From Porticoccus sp002341315 (lineage in GTDB: Bacteria; Pseudomonadota; Gammaproteobacteria; Pseudomonadales; Porticoccaceae): DNA of 64,000 bases. The DNA lies in the NCBI RefSeq assembly GCF_047634355.1, contig NZ_JBLIAL010000008.1. One strand, 5' to 3'. Every line of letters starts with the position of its first letter. The stretch's first letter is position 1. The position numbers and the translations under genes were made by a program. The notes under the pieces are model-generated. The model saw only the letters and a program-made list of their open reading frames with translations. It was not told the origin of the DNA and ran no database searches. Below are positions 8,031 through 15,517 of this stretch, in pieces.

Positions 8031-10631
8031 ATGAAAAGTGCTGAAATACGTGATGCTTTCCTGAAGTATTTTGCCAGCCAGGGGCACGCTGTTGTGCCCA
8101 GTAGCAGCCTGGTGCCCGACAACGACCCAACGTTGCTGTTTACCAATGCCGGCATGGTGCAGTTCAAGGATGTTTTTCTGGGTGTCGAGCAGCGGCCATA
8201 CAGTCGTGCCGCTTCTTCGCAGCGCTGCGTCCGGGCGGGGGGGAAACACAATGATCTGGAAAACGTAGGCTATACGGCGCGGCACCACACCTTTTTCGAA
8301 ATGCTGGGCAACTTCAGTTTTGGCGATTATTTCAAGCACGATGCCATCCGCTTTGCATGGACGTTCCTCACTGAGGTGCTCGGGCTGCCGCAAGAACGTC
8401 TGTGGATCACCGTGCATGTCTCCGACGATGAGGCGGCGGACATCTGGCTGAACGAGGTGGCTGTCAGCCCTGAACGATTCTCCCGCCTCGACGAAGATAA
8501 CTTCTGGCAGATGGGCGACACCGGCCCCTGTGGACCGAGTTCGGAAATTTTCTACGACCATGGCCCGGACGTACCCGGCGGCCCCCCCGGCAGCGAAAAT
8601 GACGATCTGGATCGCTATATCGAAATCTGGAATCTGGTTTTCATGCAGTTTGAGCGCAGTGCCGACGGGCAGCAGACACCACTGCCGAAACCCTCCATCG
8701 ATACCGGCATGGGGCTGGAGCGCATCGCTGCTGTGATGCAGGGTGTTCACAGCAACTACGACATCGATCTGTTCCAGGCTTTATTGAGGGCGGCCGCAGA
8801 GGTGACTGGCACCCGTGACCTGGAAAACAAGTCGTTGAGAGTCATTGCTGACCACATTCGCTCCTGCAGTTTTCTGATCGTGGACGGTGTGCTTCCGGCC
8901 AACGAGGGGCGTGGCTACGTACTGCGACGGATTATTCGCCGCGCCGTTCGCCATGGCCATAAACTGGGTCAGACAAACCTTTTTTTCCACAAGCTGGTGG
9001 CGGCGCTGGTCGCCGAAATGGGCGATGCCTACCCGGAACTGGCCAAAGCCCAGGCTCAGGTGGAGAAGGTATTGCTGGCGGAAGAGCGGCAGTTTGAAAA
9101 AACCCTGGATAAAGGTATGGCTCTGCTTGAATCGGCCCTCAATGATTTGCAGGGTAATGTGATTCCGGGAGAGCTGATCTTTACCCTGTACGACACGTTT
9201 GGTTTCCCGGTGGACCTGACCAATGACATCGCCCGGGAGCGCGGATTGTCGCTGGATATGGCCAGTTATGAAGCAGCCATGGAGCAGCAGCGCCAACGGG
9301 CGCGTAGCGCCGGTGCCTTCAAGGTGGATTATAGTCATTCGCTGGCCTTGGATGGCGCCACAACCTTTATCGGGTACGACAACCTCGCCGGTACAAGTGA
9401 GGTTCGGGCGTTGCTCAGGGAAGGGGCTCCGGTCAGTCAGCTTTCTGCCGGAGAGGAGGGCATCGTCGTGCTTGATCAGACCCCTTTCTATGCCGAGTCC
9501 GGCGGTCAGGCCGGCGATAGCGGTTACCTGCTCGCCGATGGTGTCGAGTTTGAAGTGCGCGATTGTCAGAAACAGGGCAGCCACTATCTGCACATTGGTA
9601 CGTTGTTGTCGGGTTCGATCACTGAAGGGCAACCACTGGAAGCCCGGGTCGATAATGCGGTGCGCGCTGCGACTGCGCTCAACCACTCTGCCACTCACCT
9701 GTTACACGCCGCACTGCGAGAAATTCTCGGCGATCACGTCACCCAGAAAGGCTCGCTGGTGGACAGCCAGCGGCTGCGTTTTGATTTCAGTCATCCCGAG
9801 GCGGTCGACGCAAAACAGCTGAAGGCCATTGAACGGCGGGTCAACGAAGAAATTCGCATCAACAGTCCCGTACAAACAGAAATCTGCGATATGGAGACAG
9901 CCAGACAGAAAGGTGCGATGGCCCTGTTTGGTGAGAAATACGGTGATCAGGTTCGTGTCCTGACCATGGGGGATGACTTTTCTGTCGAGCTCTGTGGCGG
10001 AACCCACGTGCTGCGCACCGGCGACATCGGTTTGCTCAGGATCGTCAGTGAAACCGGTATCGCCTCCGGAGTGCGCCGTATTGAAGCCGTGACCGGCGCA
10101 CAGGCGCTGGCTTACCTAGATGAGCGGGAAGCCCAGTTGGAACACATTGCCGAGCTCGTCAAAGCCCGTCCGGCGAATGCCGTTCAAAAGGTGGGAGCGC
10201 TCTGCGTGGAAATGAAAGCGCTGGAAAAGGAAAATGCCCAACTGAAGGGCCGCTTGGCCAGTAGCGCGGGTAGCGACCTGGTCGATCAGGCGATAACGGT
10301 CAATGGTGTTCAGGTTTTGCTGGCTGATATCAAGGGTGCAGATCCGAAATCCCTGCGCGATACCGTGGATCAACTGAAGAACAAGCTGGGGGCTTCGGTC
10401 ATTCTGCTGGCTGCGGTGAACGACGACAAGGTAGCGCTGGTTGCCGGTGTGACGTCTGAGGTGACGGGTCGTCTGAAAGCAGGCGACCTGGTGCAGCGTG
10501 TCGCCGTTGATTTGGGTGGAAAAGGTGGTGGTCGTCCGGACATGGCGCAGGGTGGTGGCACGGATGTTCAGGCGCTCCCGGCGGCCTTGAAATCTGCGGG
10601 CGAGTGGGTGCAGCAACAGCTTTCCAGCTGA
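8031..10631 (+). CDS. alaS: Alanine--tRNA ligase
   Basis: Charges tRNA-Ala and hydrolyses mischarged Ser/Gly-tRNA-Ala. It has 866 residues, the expected length. The class II core is at the N-terminus (EIRDAFLKYFASQGH, TNAGMVQFKDVFLG). The editing-domain zinc motifs HSATH (about residue 550) and CGGTH (about residue 653) are present. The C-terminal DHHA1 domain ends with GGKGGGRPDMAQGGG. The ATG at 8031 is preferred to the in-frame TTG at 8025. The order recA-recX-alaS-lysC-csrA is widespread in gammaproteobacteria. Confidence 0.98.
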   Translation: MKSAEIRDAFLKYFASQGHAVVPSSSLVPDNDPTLLFTNAGMVQFKDVFLGVEQRPYSRAASSQRCVRAGGKHNDLENVGYTARHHTFFEMLGNFSFGDYFKHDAIRFAWTFLTEVLGLPQERLWITVHVSDDEAADIWLNEVAVSPERFSRLDEDNFWQMGDTGPCGPSSEIFYDHGPDVPGGPPGSENDDLDRYIEIWNLVFMQFERSADGQQTPLPKPSIDTGMGLERIAAVMQGVHSNYDIDLFQALLRAAAEVTGTRDLENKSLRVIADHIRSCSFLIVDGVLPANEGRGYVLRRIIRRAVRHGHKLGQTNLFFHKLVAALVAEMGDAYPELAKAQAQVEKVLLAEERQFEKTLDKGMALLESALNDLQGNVIPGELIFTLYDTFGFPVDLTNDIARERGLSLDMASYEAAMEQQRQRARSAGAFKVDYSHSLALDGATTFIGYDNLAGTSEVRALLREGAPVSQLSAGEEGIVVLDQTPFYAESGGQAGDSGYLLADGVEFEVRDCQKQGSHYLHIGTLLSGSITEGQPLEARVDNAVRAATALNHSATHLLHAALREILGDHVTQKGSLVDSQRLRFDFSHPEAVDAKQLKAIERRVNEEIRINSPVQTEICDMETARQKGAMALFGEKYGDQVRVLTMGDDFSVELCGGTHVLRTGDIGLLRIVSETGIASGVRRIEAVTGAQALAYLDEREAQLEHIAELVKARPANAVQKVGALCVEMKALEKENAQLKGRLASSAGSDLVDQAITVNGVQVLLADIKGADPKSLRDTVDQLKNKLGASVILLAAVNDDKVALVAGVTSEVTGRLKAGDLVQRVAVDLGGKGGGRPDMAQGGGTDVQALPAALKSAGEWVQQQLSS

Positions 10632-10721
10632 GTGCTTGCGCGCCATATTACCTGTTAACTTTGTCAATTATTTGGTGTTTAATTGCCGCCCATTTCCGGC
10701 GGCAAGAACTGTAGAGTTGTC

Positions 10722-11954
10722 ATGAGTCTGATTGTTCAAAAATACGGTGGCACATCGGTCGGCACCATAGAGCGTATTCAGGCGGTCGCCGAGAAAGTCC
10801 ATGCTTTCCGCAATCGCGGTGACAGCGTGGTGGTGGTGGTTTCTGCCATGAGTGGCGAAACCAATCGCCTGATTGGGTTGGCCAGAGAGATCGAGGCCGA
10901 ACCCAATGCGAGAGAGATGGATGTTCTGGTTTCCACGGGTGAGCAGGTCACCATTGCGCTGCTGACCATCGCCCTTCATAAGCTGGGTTGTGATGCTCGC
11001 TCCTATACCGGTGGTCAGGTGCGTATCCTCACGGATGATGCCCATTCCAAGGCTCGCATTCAGGAAATTGATGCGCACCGTATGCAGCAGGATCTCTCGG
11101 CTGGCCGGGTGGTCGTGGTGGCCGGTTTTCAGGGCGTCGATGACAATGGCAATATTACAACGTTGGGCCGCGGTGGTTCCGATACAACCGCAGTGGCTCT
11201 CGCCGCAGCCCTGAAAGCAGACGAGTGCCAGATTTATACCGATGTGGACGGTGTTTACACCACCGATCCCCGGGTGGTCGCCAATGCGCGACGACTCGAC
11301 CGAATCACCTTTGAAGAAATGCTGGAGATGGCCAGCCAGGGGTCCAAGGTATTGCAGATACGTTCGGTTGAGTTTGCCGGAAAATACAAAGTCCCGCTAC
11401 GGGTGCTATCCAGCTTTGAGGATGGCCCCGGTACATTGATTACCCTGGAGGACGACGACGATATGGAAAAACCGGTTGTTTCTGGCATCGCATTTAACCG
11501 CGATGAAGCCAAGCTGACCATCCGCGGTATCCCCGACGTGCCCGGGATAGCCTCCAAAGTCCTTGGCGCAGTGGGTCGCGCGAATATTGAGGTCGATGTG
11601 ATTGTGCAGAATGTGGCACATGACAATACCGCATCCCTGACGTTTACCGTCCATCGCAATGAGCTGGCAAAAGCGAAAGATATCCTTGAGCGTATTGCTG
11701 TAGAACTGGGTGCCACGCAAGTAGATACCAATGCCAGCATTGCCAAGCTTGCTCTGGTTGGCGTCGGCATGCGTTCCCATGCGGGTGTCGCCGCCAAGAT
11801 GTTTGAAGCGCTGGCGCAGGAAAATATCAACATTCAGATGATCAGTACTTCGGAAATTAAAATTACCGTCGTTATTGATGAAAAATATCTCGAGTTGGCT
11901 GTGCGTGCTCTGCACAGTGCCTTCGAGCTGGAAGAGTCTGACAGGGAAGAGTGA
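10722..11954 (+). CDS. lysC: Aspartate kinase
   Basis: Phosphorylates aspartate, the first step to lysine, threonine and methionine. The 410 residues comprise a kinase domain starting with IVQKYGGTSVG and two C-terminal ACT domains (from about residue 270) that usually carry feedback inhibition. The frame is open upstream, but ATG 10722 (MSLIVQKYGG) is the family start. A short inverted repeat (GCCGCC / GGCGGC, around 10685-10702) lies in the 90-bp gap after alaS. It is too short for a lysine riboswitch. Confidence 0.96.
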   Translation: MSLIVQKYGGTSVGTIERIQAVAEKVHAFRNRGDSVVVVVSAMSGETNRLIGLAREIEAEPNAREMDVLVSTGEQVTIALLTIALHKLGCDARSYTGGQVRILTDDAHSKARIQEIDAHRMQQDLSAGRVVVVAGFQGVDDNGNITTLGRGGSDTTAVALAAALKADECQIYTDVDGVYTTDPRVVANARRLDRITFEEMLEMASQGSKVLQIRSVEFAGKYKVPLRVLSSFEDGPGTLITLEDDDDMEKPVVSGIAFNRDEAKLTIRGIPDVPGIASKVLGAVGRANIEVDVIVQNVAHDNTASLTFTVHRNELAKAKDILERIAVELGATQVDTNASIAKLALVGVGMRSHAGVAAKMFEALAQENINIQMISTSEIKITVVIDEKYLELAVRALHSAFELEESDREE

Positions 11955-12123
11955 GCAAAAGACTATTTACCGCAATATGGAATGGTTGGTATAGTTCCGC
12001 CTGCCCGACTGTGGAAGCATTATCCATCAGGGAGGTGGCCCGCTGAATAACAATAACAATGCGTGGTTAAACCAGGAAAGCCAGCATAGACGTTGGTATT
12101 TGGCAGTATACAGGAGCTAAACC

Positions 12124-12303
12124 ATGTTAATTCTCACGCGTCGCGTCGGGGAAACCCTCATTATTGGTGACGATGTCAGTGTCACCGTGCTCGGAGTCAA
12201 GGGCAATCAGGTACGTCTGGGTGTGGATGCACCCAAAGAAGTTTCCGTTCACAGGGAAGAGATTTACCAGCGGATTCAGCAGGAAAAAGACGAAGATCAA
12301 TAA
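12124..12303 (+). CDS. csrA: Carbon storage regulator CsrA (RsmA)
   Basis: A 59-residue dimeric RNA-binding protein that recognises GGA motifs in mRNA leaders and controls carbon flux, motility and biofilm genes. The sequence is canonical: MLILTRRVGETLIIGDD at the start and the RNA-contact segment APKEVSVHREEIY. AGGAG at 12112-12116 precedes the ATG by 7 nt. That GGA and another upstream (in CCAGGAAAG) could serve autoregulation, which is an inference. It is followed by tRNA-Ser, as in E. coli. Confidence 0.97.
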   Translation: MLILTRRVGETLIIGDDVSVTVLGVKGNQVRLGVDAPKEVSVHREEIYQRIQQEKDEDQ

Positions 12304-12340
12304 CCCTTGCCCGCTTTGATTTTCCATTTGGTATGTTATC

Positions 12341-12366
12341 ATGCCGCCACTTTTGCGAGGCGGCAT
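12341..12366 (+). terminator. Possible csrA terminator hairpin
   Basis: ATGCCGCC (12341-12348) pairs perfectly with GGCGGCAT (12359-12366) around a 10-nt loop. The tail is only mildly T-rich, so termination strength is uncertain. It lies between csrA and tRNA-Ser. Confidence 0.45.
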
Positions 12367-12387
12367 TTATCGTCGTTTCAATAGTAT

Positions 12388-12478
12388 GGTGAGGTGGCCG
12401 AGTGGCTGAAGGCGCTCCCCTGCTAAGGGAGTATAGGCTAATCCCCTATCGAGGGTTCGAATCCCTCCCTCACCGCCA
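12388..12478 (+). tRNA. tRNA-Ser (anticodon GCU)
   Basis: Acceptor arms GGTGAGG (12388-12394) and CCTCACC (12468-12474) pair fully. The CCA end is encoded (12476-12478). The anticodon stem CTCCC/GGGAG encloses loop CTGCTAA with anticodon GCT at 12422-12424. A long variable arm and GGTTCGAATC T-arm identify a serine tRNA. It reads AGC/AGU codons. Its position after csrA matches E. coli serV. Confidence 0.97.
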
Positions 12479-12483
12479 CCCAT

Positions 12484-12512
12484 AAAAACCCCGGCTTTAT
12501 GCCGGGTTTTTT
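12484..12512 (+). terminator. Terminator of tRNA-Ser
   Basis: CCCGGC and GCCGGG pair around a TTTAT loop. A5 precedes the stem and T6 follows, and the outer sequence CCCAT/ATGGG extends the palindrome. The same hairpin recurs at 12672 and, degenerate, at 12858 as part of a tandem duplication. Confidence 0.85.
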
Positions 12513-12884
12513 ATGGGTGGGTGACGGGAGAACTGGATGAGAACCCCCGTTCGACAAAACGGCTCGACCGTTTTGGGCGCCGGCGCGTTGCGTCGGCGGG
12601 GTGCAACCCCGAGCCGCCTCGTGGCGAGCCAATCCCGACCGAATCGAGTTGCGTTACTGAGGCTCTGATTTAAACCCCGGCTTTATGCCGGGTTTTTTAT
12701 GGGTGGGTGGCGGGAGATATGGATGAGAACCCCCGTTCGACAAAACGGCTTGACCATTTTGGGCGCCGGCGCATTGCGTCGGCGGGGCGCAACCCCGAGC
12801 CGCTTCGTGGCGAGCCAATCCCGATCGAATCGAGCTGCGTTACTGAGGCTCTGATTTAAATCCCGGCTTTATGTTGGGGTTTTT
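12486..12884 (+). repeat. 186-bp tandem repeat carrying a terminator and small hairpins (two copies plus a partial third)
   Basis: Copy 1 runs 12486-12671 and copy 2 runs 12672-12857. A third start, with the degenerate hairpin, begins at 12858: the period is exactly 186 bp both times. By eye the two full copies differ at about 10 positions. Each begins with the tRNA-type terminator. In copy 1 several short perfect hairpins follow: CAAAACGG/CCGTTTTG (12555-12575), CGGGGT/ACCCCG with a GCA loop (12597-12611), and CGCC/GGCG (12615-12626). In copy 2 three of these carry pair-breaking or wobble changes. No convincing gene is visible between the tRNA and 12927. Confidence 0.85.
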
Positions 12885-12926
12885 ATTTATCTGGAGAGGG
12901 CTGTTGAAATGGGGCTCCAGCTACCT

Positions 12927-13358
12927 TCAGCCTTCAAAGAGCGGGCTGCTAAAGCCGCGCAGGTGCTTGGGCAGGTTGTCGCTGACATCAATAATTCGTT
13001 GTTCATAGAAAATATGTGCCACGGCGGTTAATTCCAAGGGCAGTTGGTTGTCGTAGCTCTTGGCAATCAGCCACTGGGGAACGGCCTGCCAGTCCACGCT
13101 ATTGGTGTTGAACAGCACTTCTCCGCAGTTGGTGCAGAAATACTTTTTCATTTTCAGCCTAGGGTGTTGGTAGATGCCGAGATCGCTCTCGCCACGGGTG
13201 ATGGAAGCAGTGTGATCAGTCCACACGGTGACCGGATAAAACGGGCCGTCAAGCAATTCCCGGCAGTCGATACAGTGGCAAATGACCCGCGCCTTGGGCT
13301 CGCCGTATAGAGACAGTTCGATGCGGTTACAGCTGCAGTGGACGGTATAGATTTTCAT
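12927..13358 (-). CDS. GFA-family (CENP-V/glutathione-dependent formaldehyde-activating-like) protein
   Basis: A 143-residue zinc-binding protein of the GFA family. The cysteine pattern is visible: HCSCNRIEL, then ICHCIDCRE, then FCTNCGEVLF. Family members include a glutathione-dependent formaldehyde-activating enzyme, but most are uncharacterised, so an S-hydroxymethylglutathione role is only possible. A GGAG lies upstream of the ATG. It is on the minus strand at the left edge of the accessory region, with no obvious partner. Confidence 0.85.
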   Translation of the reverse strand: MKIYTVHCSCNRIELSLYGEPKARVICHCIDCRELLDGPFYPVTVWTDHTASITRGESDLGIYQHPRLKMKKYFCTNCGEVLFNTNSVDWQAVPQWLIAKSYDNQLPLELTAVAHIFYEQRIIDVSDNLPKHLRGFSSPLFEG

Positions 13359-13427
13359 AAGGGCTCCATAGATACGGGTAAGTACCGCTGATGTGGGCGG
13401 TCGGTTTGGTTGCTCCTGCTGTGTGGC

Positions 13428-13649
13428 TTATTGGCGAGTGAAATATAACAGTGCCAATGCCAGTATTAATACGAGAATGCCGGAGGCAAGCAGAAACCTG
13501 TTGAAGACAGTGTAGAAACTTAGGTTGGCGTTTGTCTCAAATAGTGACAATTCTTCTTCGCTCAGCCCCGATGTGATCTCGTGATTTTCGTCTGACAGGT
13601 AGGTGCAGACATCCTTGGTCTGGGTGTCGAGTAAAGCCCATAAATTCAA
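13428..13649 (-). CDS. Small membrane protein without ATG start, possibly a gene remnant
   Basis: The frame is open from 13709 down to 13428. The encoded sequence looks protein-like (GYVTGVFKLNLWALLD, then an acidic stretch). It ends in a strong transmembrane segment (FLLASGILVLILALALLYF). There is no ATG; TTG at 13649 is the first near-standard start. Sequence before that TTG in the same frame still looks coding, so the gene may be truncated or frameshifted at its 5' end. It lies downstream of the P460 gene on the same strand. Function unknown. Confidence 0.4.
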   Translation of the reverse strand: MNLWALLDTQTKDVCTYLSDENHEITSGLSEEELSLFETNANLSFYTVFNRFLLASGILVLILALALLYFTRQ

Positions 13650-13757
13650 TTTGAATACGCCAGTGACATAGCCCGAGGTGACAATTGAGCTTATGAATCG
13701 GCCGCAGTGCTACGAATACTATTAATCCTGGCTGGCTTTCGGTTTTCTGGTGGGTTG

Positions 13758-14381
13758 TTATTCTGAAGCGCCGTCCGGTTCCGGATAGCGTGCGAAATCC
13801 CTCACGGTGGGATAGCCGTCGATATAAACCCATTCGGTATTTTTAACCGGCACATGGCAGCCAAAACAATTATTGAGCCCCTCGCCATGCCAGGTGGTTG
13901 TTACATTCTTGTTCGGTGCATCTGCCTTGAATAAAGCCCAGCCCCAGCCTTCGCCCCAGGCCTCGTTGTCCGGAAATCGGTTTTCCCGGTCGCGCACCAT
14001 CACGAACCAGACCCCGATATCGCCGGCCCATTGTGTATTCCCTGTAGGTAGCTGTTTTTCCTCAATTCCTGAAACGGTTTTTATCAACACTGTCGCATCG
14101 GGCCATTGACCGCTTTTCTTGAATCCTTCAACGGATTCAGGTGTAGCGTAGACATCATGAACACCGGGACCACTCGCATGATTATCCTCCTTCACAAACC
14201 AGGTGCCGAGATGAACCCAGTTTTCGCGAAAATTATCTGGCCGGCTAATGTTTCCCTGTTCATCGACATACGGAGAAAAACCACTAGCCGACATTTCCTG
14301 TTCTGATTCTGAAGCGTCGCCTGGTGCACAGCCCGCCACGGCTATCGATGCAGCCACATAAAGGATCATTAAATATCTCAT
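13758..14381 (-). CDS. Cytochrome P460-family lipoprotein
   Basis: About 207 residues. A signal peptide ends in a lipobox (SIAVAGC), so the protein should be lipid-anchored. The single c-type heme motif CFGCH lies near the C-terminus, and the preceding tryptophan- and aspartate-rich domain fits the P460 family. Characterised relatives oxidise hydroxylamine with a lysine-crosslinked heme; many homologues have unknown activity. The ATG at 14381 (MRYLMILYV) is chosen over the upstream start at 14420 because it gives a proper signal peptide. No ammonia- or hydroxylamine-related genes are nearby. Confidence 0.85.
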   Translation of the reverse strand: MRYLMILYVAASIAVAGCAPGDASESEQEMSASGFSPYVDEQGNISRPDNFRENWVHLGTWFVKEDNHASGPGVHDVYATPESVEGFKKSGQWPDATVLIKTVSGIEEKQLPTGNTQWAGDIGVWFVMVRDRENRFPDNEAWGEGWGWALFKADAPNKNVTTTWHGEGLNNCFGCHVPVKNTEWVYIDGYPTVRDFARYPEPDGASE

Positions 14382-14647
14382 TCCTTCATCCCTCCGGCAC
14401 AAATAAGGGTCATAGCCCAATCAATAGCTACGGAACATCCCTTATATAGCGTAGTGCCAGACAGGCAGTGCCACAAGTTCCATTGTGGCCTGTTTCTCGC
14501 TGCCTGCTTGGTGCGGGGAATGCGAGGGTATTGTGGGCAGAACTTTCTATGTGGCCTGCAAGAAATCACAGTGATCCCTATACTGGTATTGGGCGCTGAA
14601 AACTATTCGGCGCGTACGATGTATCAGGTAATGACAGGTTTGATGTT

Positions 14648-15115
14648 ATGCAGAGAGTCATAGAGGGTTTTCACCTGGACCGCTTCCAGGAATGGGTGGC
14701 GGAGCTGGAATGTGGTCACGAATTGCAGATGAAGCACAATCCACCCTATATGGAGTGCCGCTGGATTGGCACCGGCAAGGGACGACAGGAGCATATTGGT
14801 GACACTGTCGAGTGCGTGGACTGCGATATGCCTAAAATTCCCGATGGTATGACGTTGGTTGAAACCACTCCGGTGTATCAGCGTTCGGATATGCCGAGCG
14901 AATGGCAGAGTGGCTTCTCTACGGAGCCTGGGGTATGGGCCAGGGTTGTGGTCAAGGAGGGTATGCTGCAGTTTGTTATTGAGCCAGGCGTGGCTGCCAG
15001 CCGTGGTTTTCTGCTCGACAAGGGCTTTGCCGGGGTCATGGCTCCCGATCTTACGCACAGTCTTAGTCCGGCAATGGGAGATGTGCAGTTTTACATTGAG
15101 TATTACTCGGTCTGA
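14648..15115 (+). CDS. DUF3565-DUF1971 fusion protein
   Basis: 155 residues with two small domains. Residues about 1-65 resemble DUF3565 (EGFHLDRFQEWVAELECGH, then a CVDCD pair). Residues about 70-152 resemble the DUF1971/YeaR/TehB-N cupin-like domain (VYQRSDMPSEW, then GVWARVVVKEGMLQF and the final VQFYIEYYS). DUF1971 proteins are linked to tellurite or nitrate responses in other bacteria; the role here is unknown. It has its own start (ATG 14648) and no operon partner. Confidence 0.7.
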   Translation: MQRVIEGFHLDRFQEWVAELECGHELQMKHNPPYMECRWIGTGKGRQEHIGDTVECVDCDMPKIPDGMTLVETTPVYQRSDMPSEWQSGFSTEPGVWARVVVKEGMLQFVIEPGVAASRGFLLDKGFAGVMAPDLTHSLSPAMGDVQFYIEYYSV

Positions 15116-15340
15116 CGCCGGGCCAGCCTTTGGGCCGGGGTCCGAAGGGTGCTTTCCGGGTAGAATTGTTCAAGGTGCTCTATAGTTACTATACTGACTT
15201 TGACGGGTTCGATGGTTGAGTCAACACCATTGCCTGACGGGTTCCTTTTTGGAAAGCCTGTTGGGCATATTCCATAGTGAATTAAAACAGGTGATTGATT
15301 TCCGGACAGGTCGGGTGGCCTGTTGCACAATCAAGTAAGA

Positions 15341-15379
15341 CATGAATTTTTAATATAAAACAAATAGATATAATTCATG
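15341..15379 (+). promoter_or_regulatory. Inverted repeat, possible operator
   Basis: CATGAATT (15341-15348) and AATTCATG (15372-15379) are perfect inverted arms separated by 23 bp of AT-rich DNA. It lies directly upstream of the -24 element. It could be a protein-binding site (for example IHF-assisted or repressor); no specific factor can be named. Confidence 0.4.
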
Positions 15380-15397
15380 CCCTCATTAATAATAAGT

Positions 15398-15413
15398 TGG
15401 TATGTCTATTGCA
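15398..15413 (+). promoter_or_regulatory. Sigma-54 (-24/-12) promoter candidate for the apc operon
   Basis: TGGTATGTCTATTGCA fits TGGCACG-N4-TTGCA, with GG and GC at the required spacing. Only positions 4 and 6 differ. Transcription would start near 15425, about 90 nt before the first operon gene. A sigma-54 activator of the AcoR type is encoded at 27192-29207. Confidence 0.65.
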
Positions 15414-15517
15414 TAAGTAATGGAGCTCTCTAGGTAGTGGCTGCTTTTTGGTCACATCCTTGTGAAGCTTATAACCCTAACTATTCTCGGCTAGTAAAAG
15501 AACTAAGGTAACTCGAT

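Larger units (their letters stand above)
15116..15517 (+). other. Intergenic control region of the ketone-carboxylase operon
   Basis: 402 bp without a gene. The right half is AT-rich. It holds a GGACAGGTC element at 15304-15312, an inverted repeat at 15341-15379 and a sigma-54-type promoter at 15398-15413. The predicted transcript leader is about 90 nt. AAGGT just before 15518 is the likely ribosome binding site. Confidence 0.6.

Noticed and set aside
10632..10721. Possible lysine riboswitch before lysC
   Set aside because: The gap is only 90 bp and lacks the conserved lysine-riboswitch core; only a short inverted repeat is present.
12438..12632. Frame opposite tRNA-Ser, with an REGFEPSIGD segment
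   Set aside because: Translation of the tRNA antisense; this type of false protein recurs around tRNA genes.
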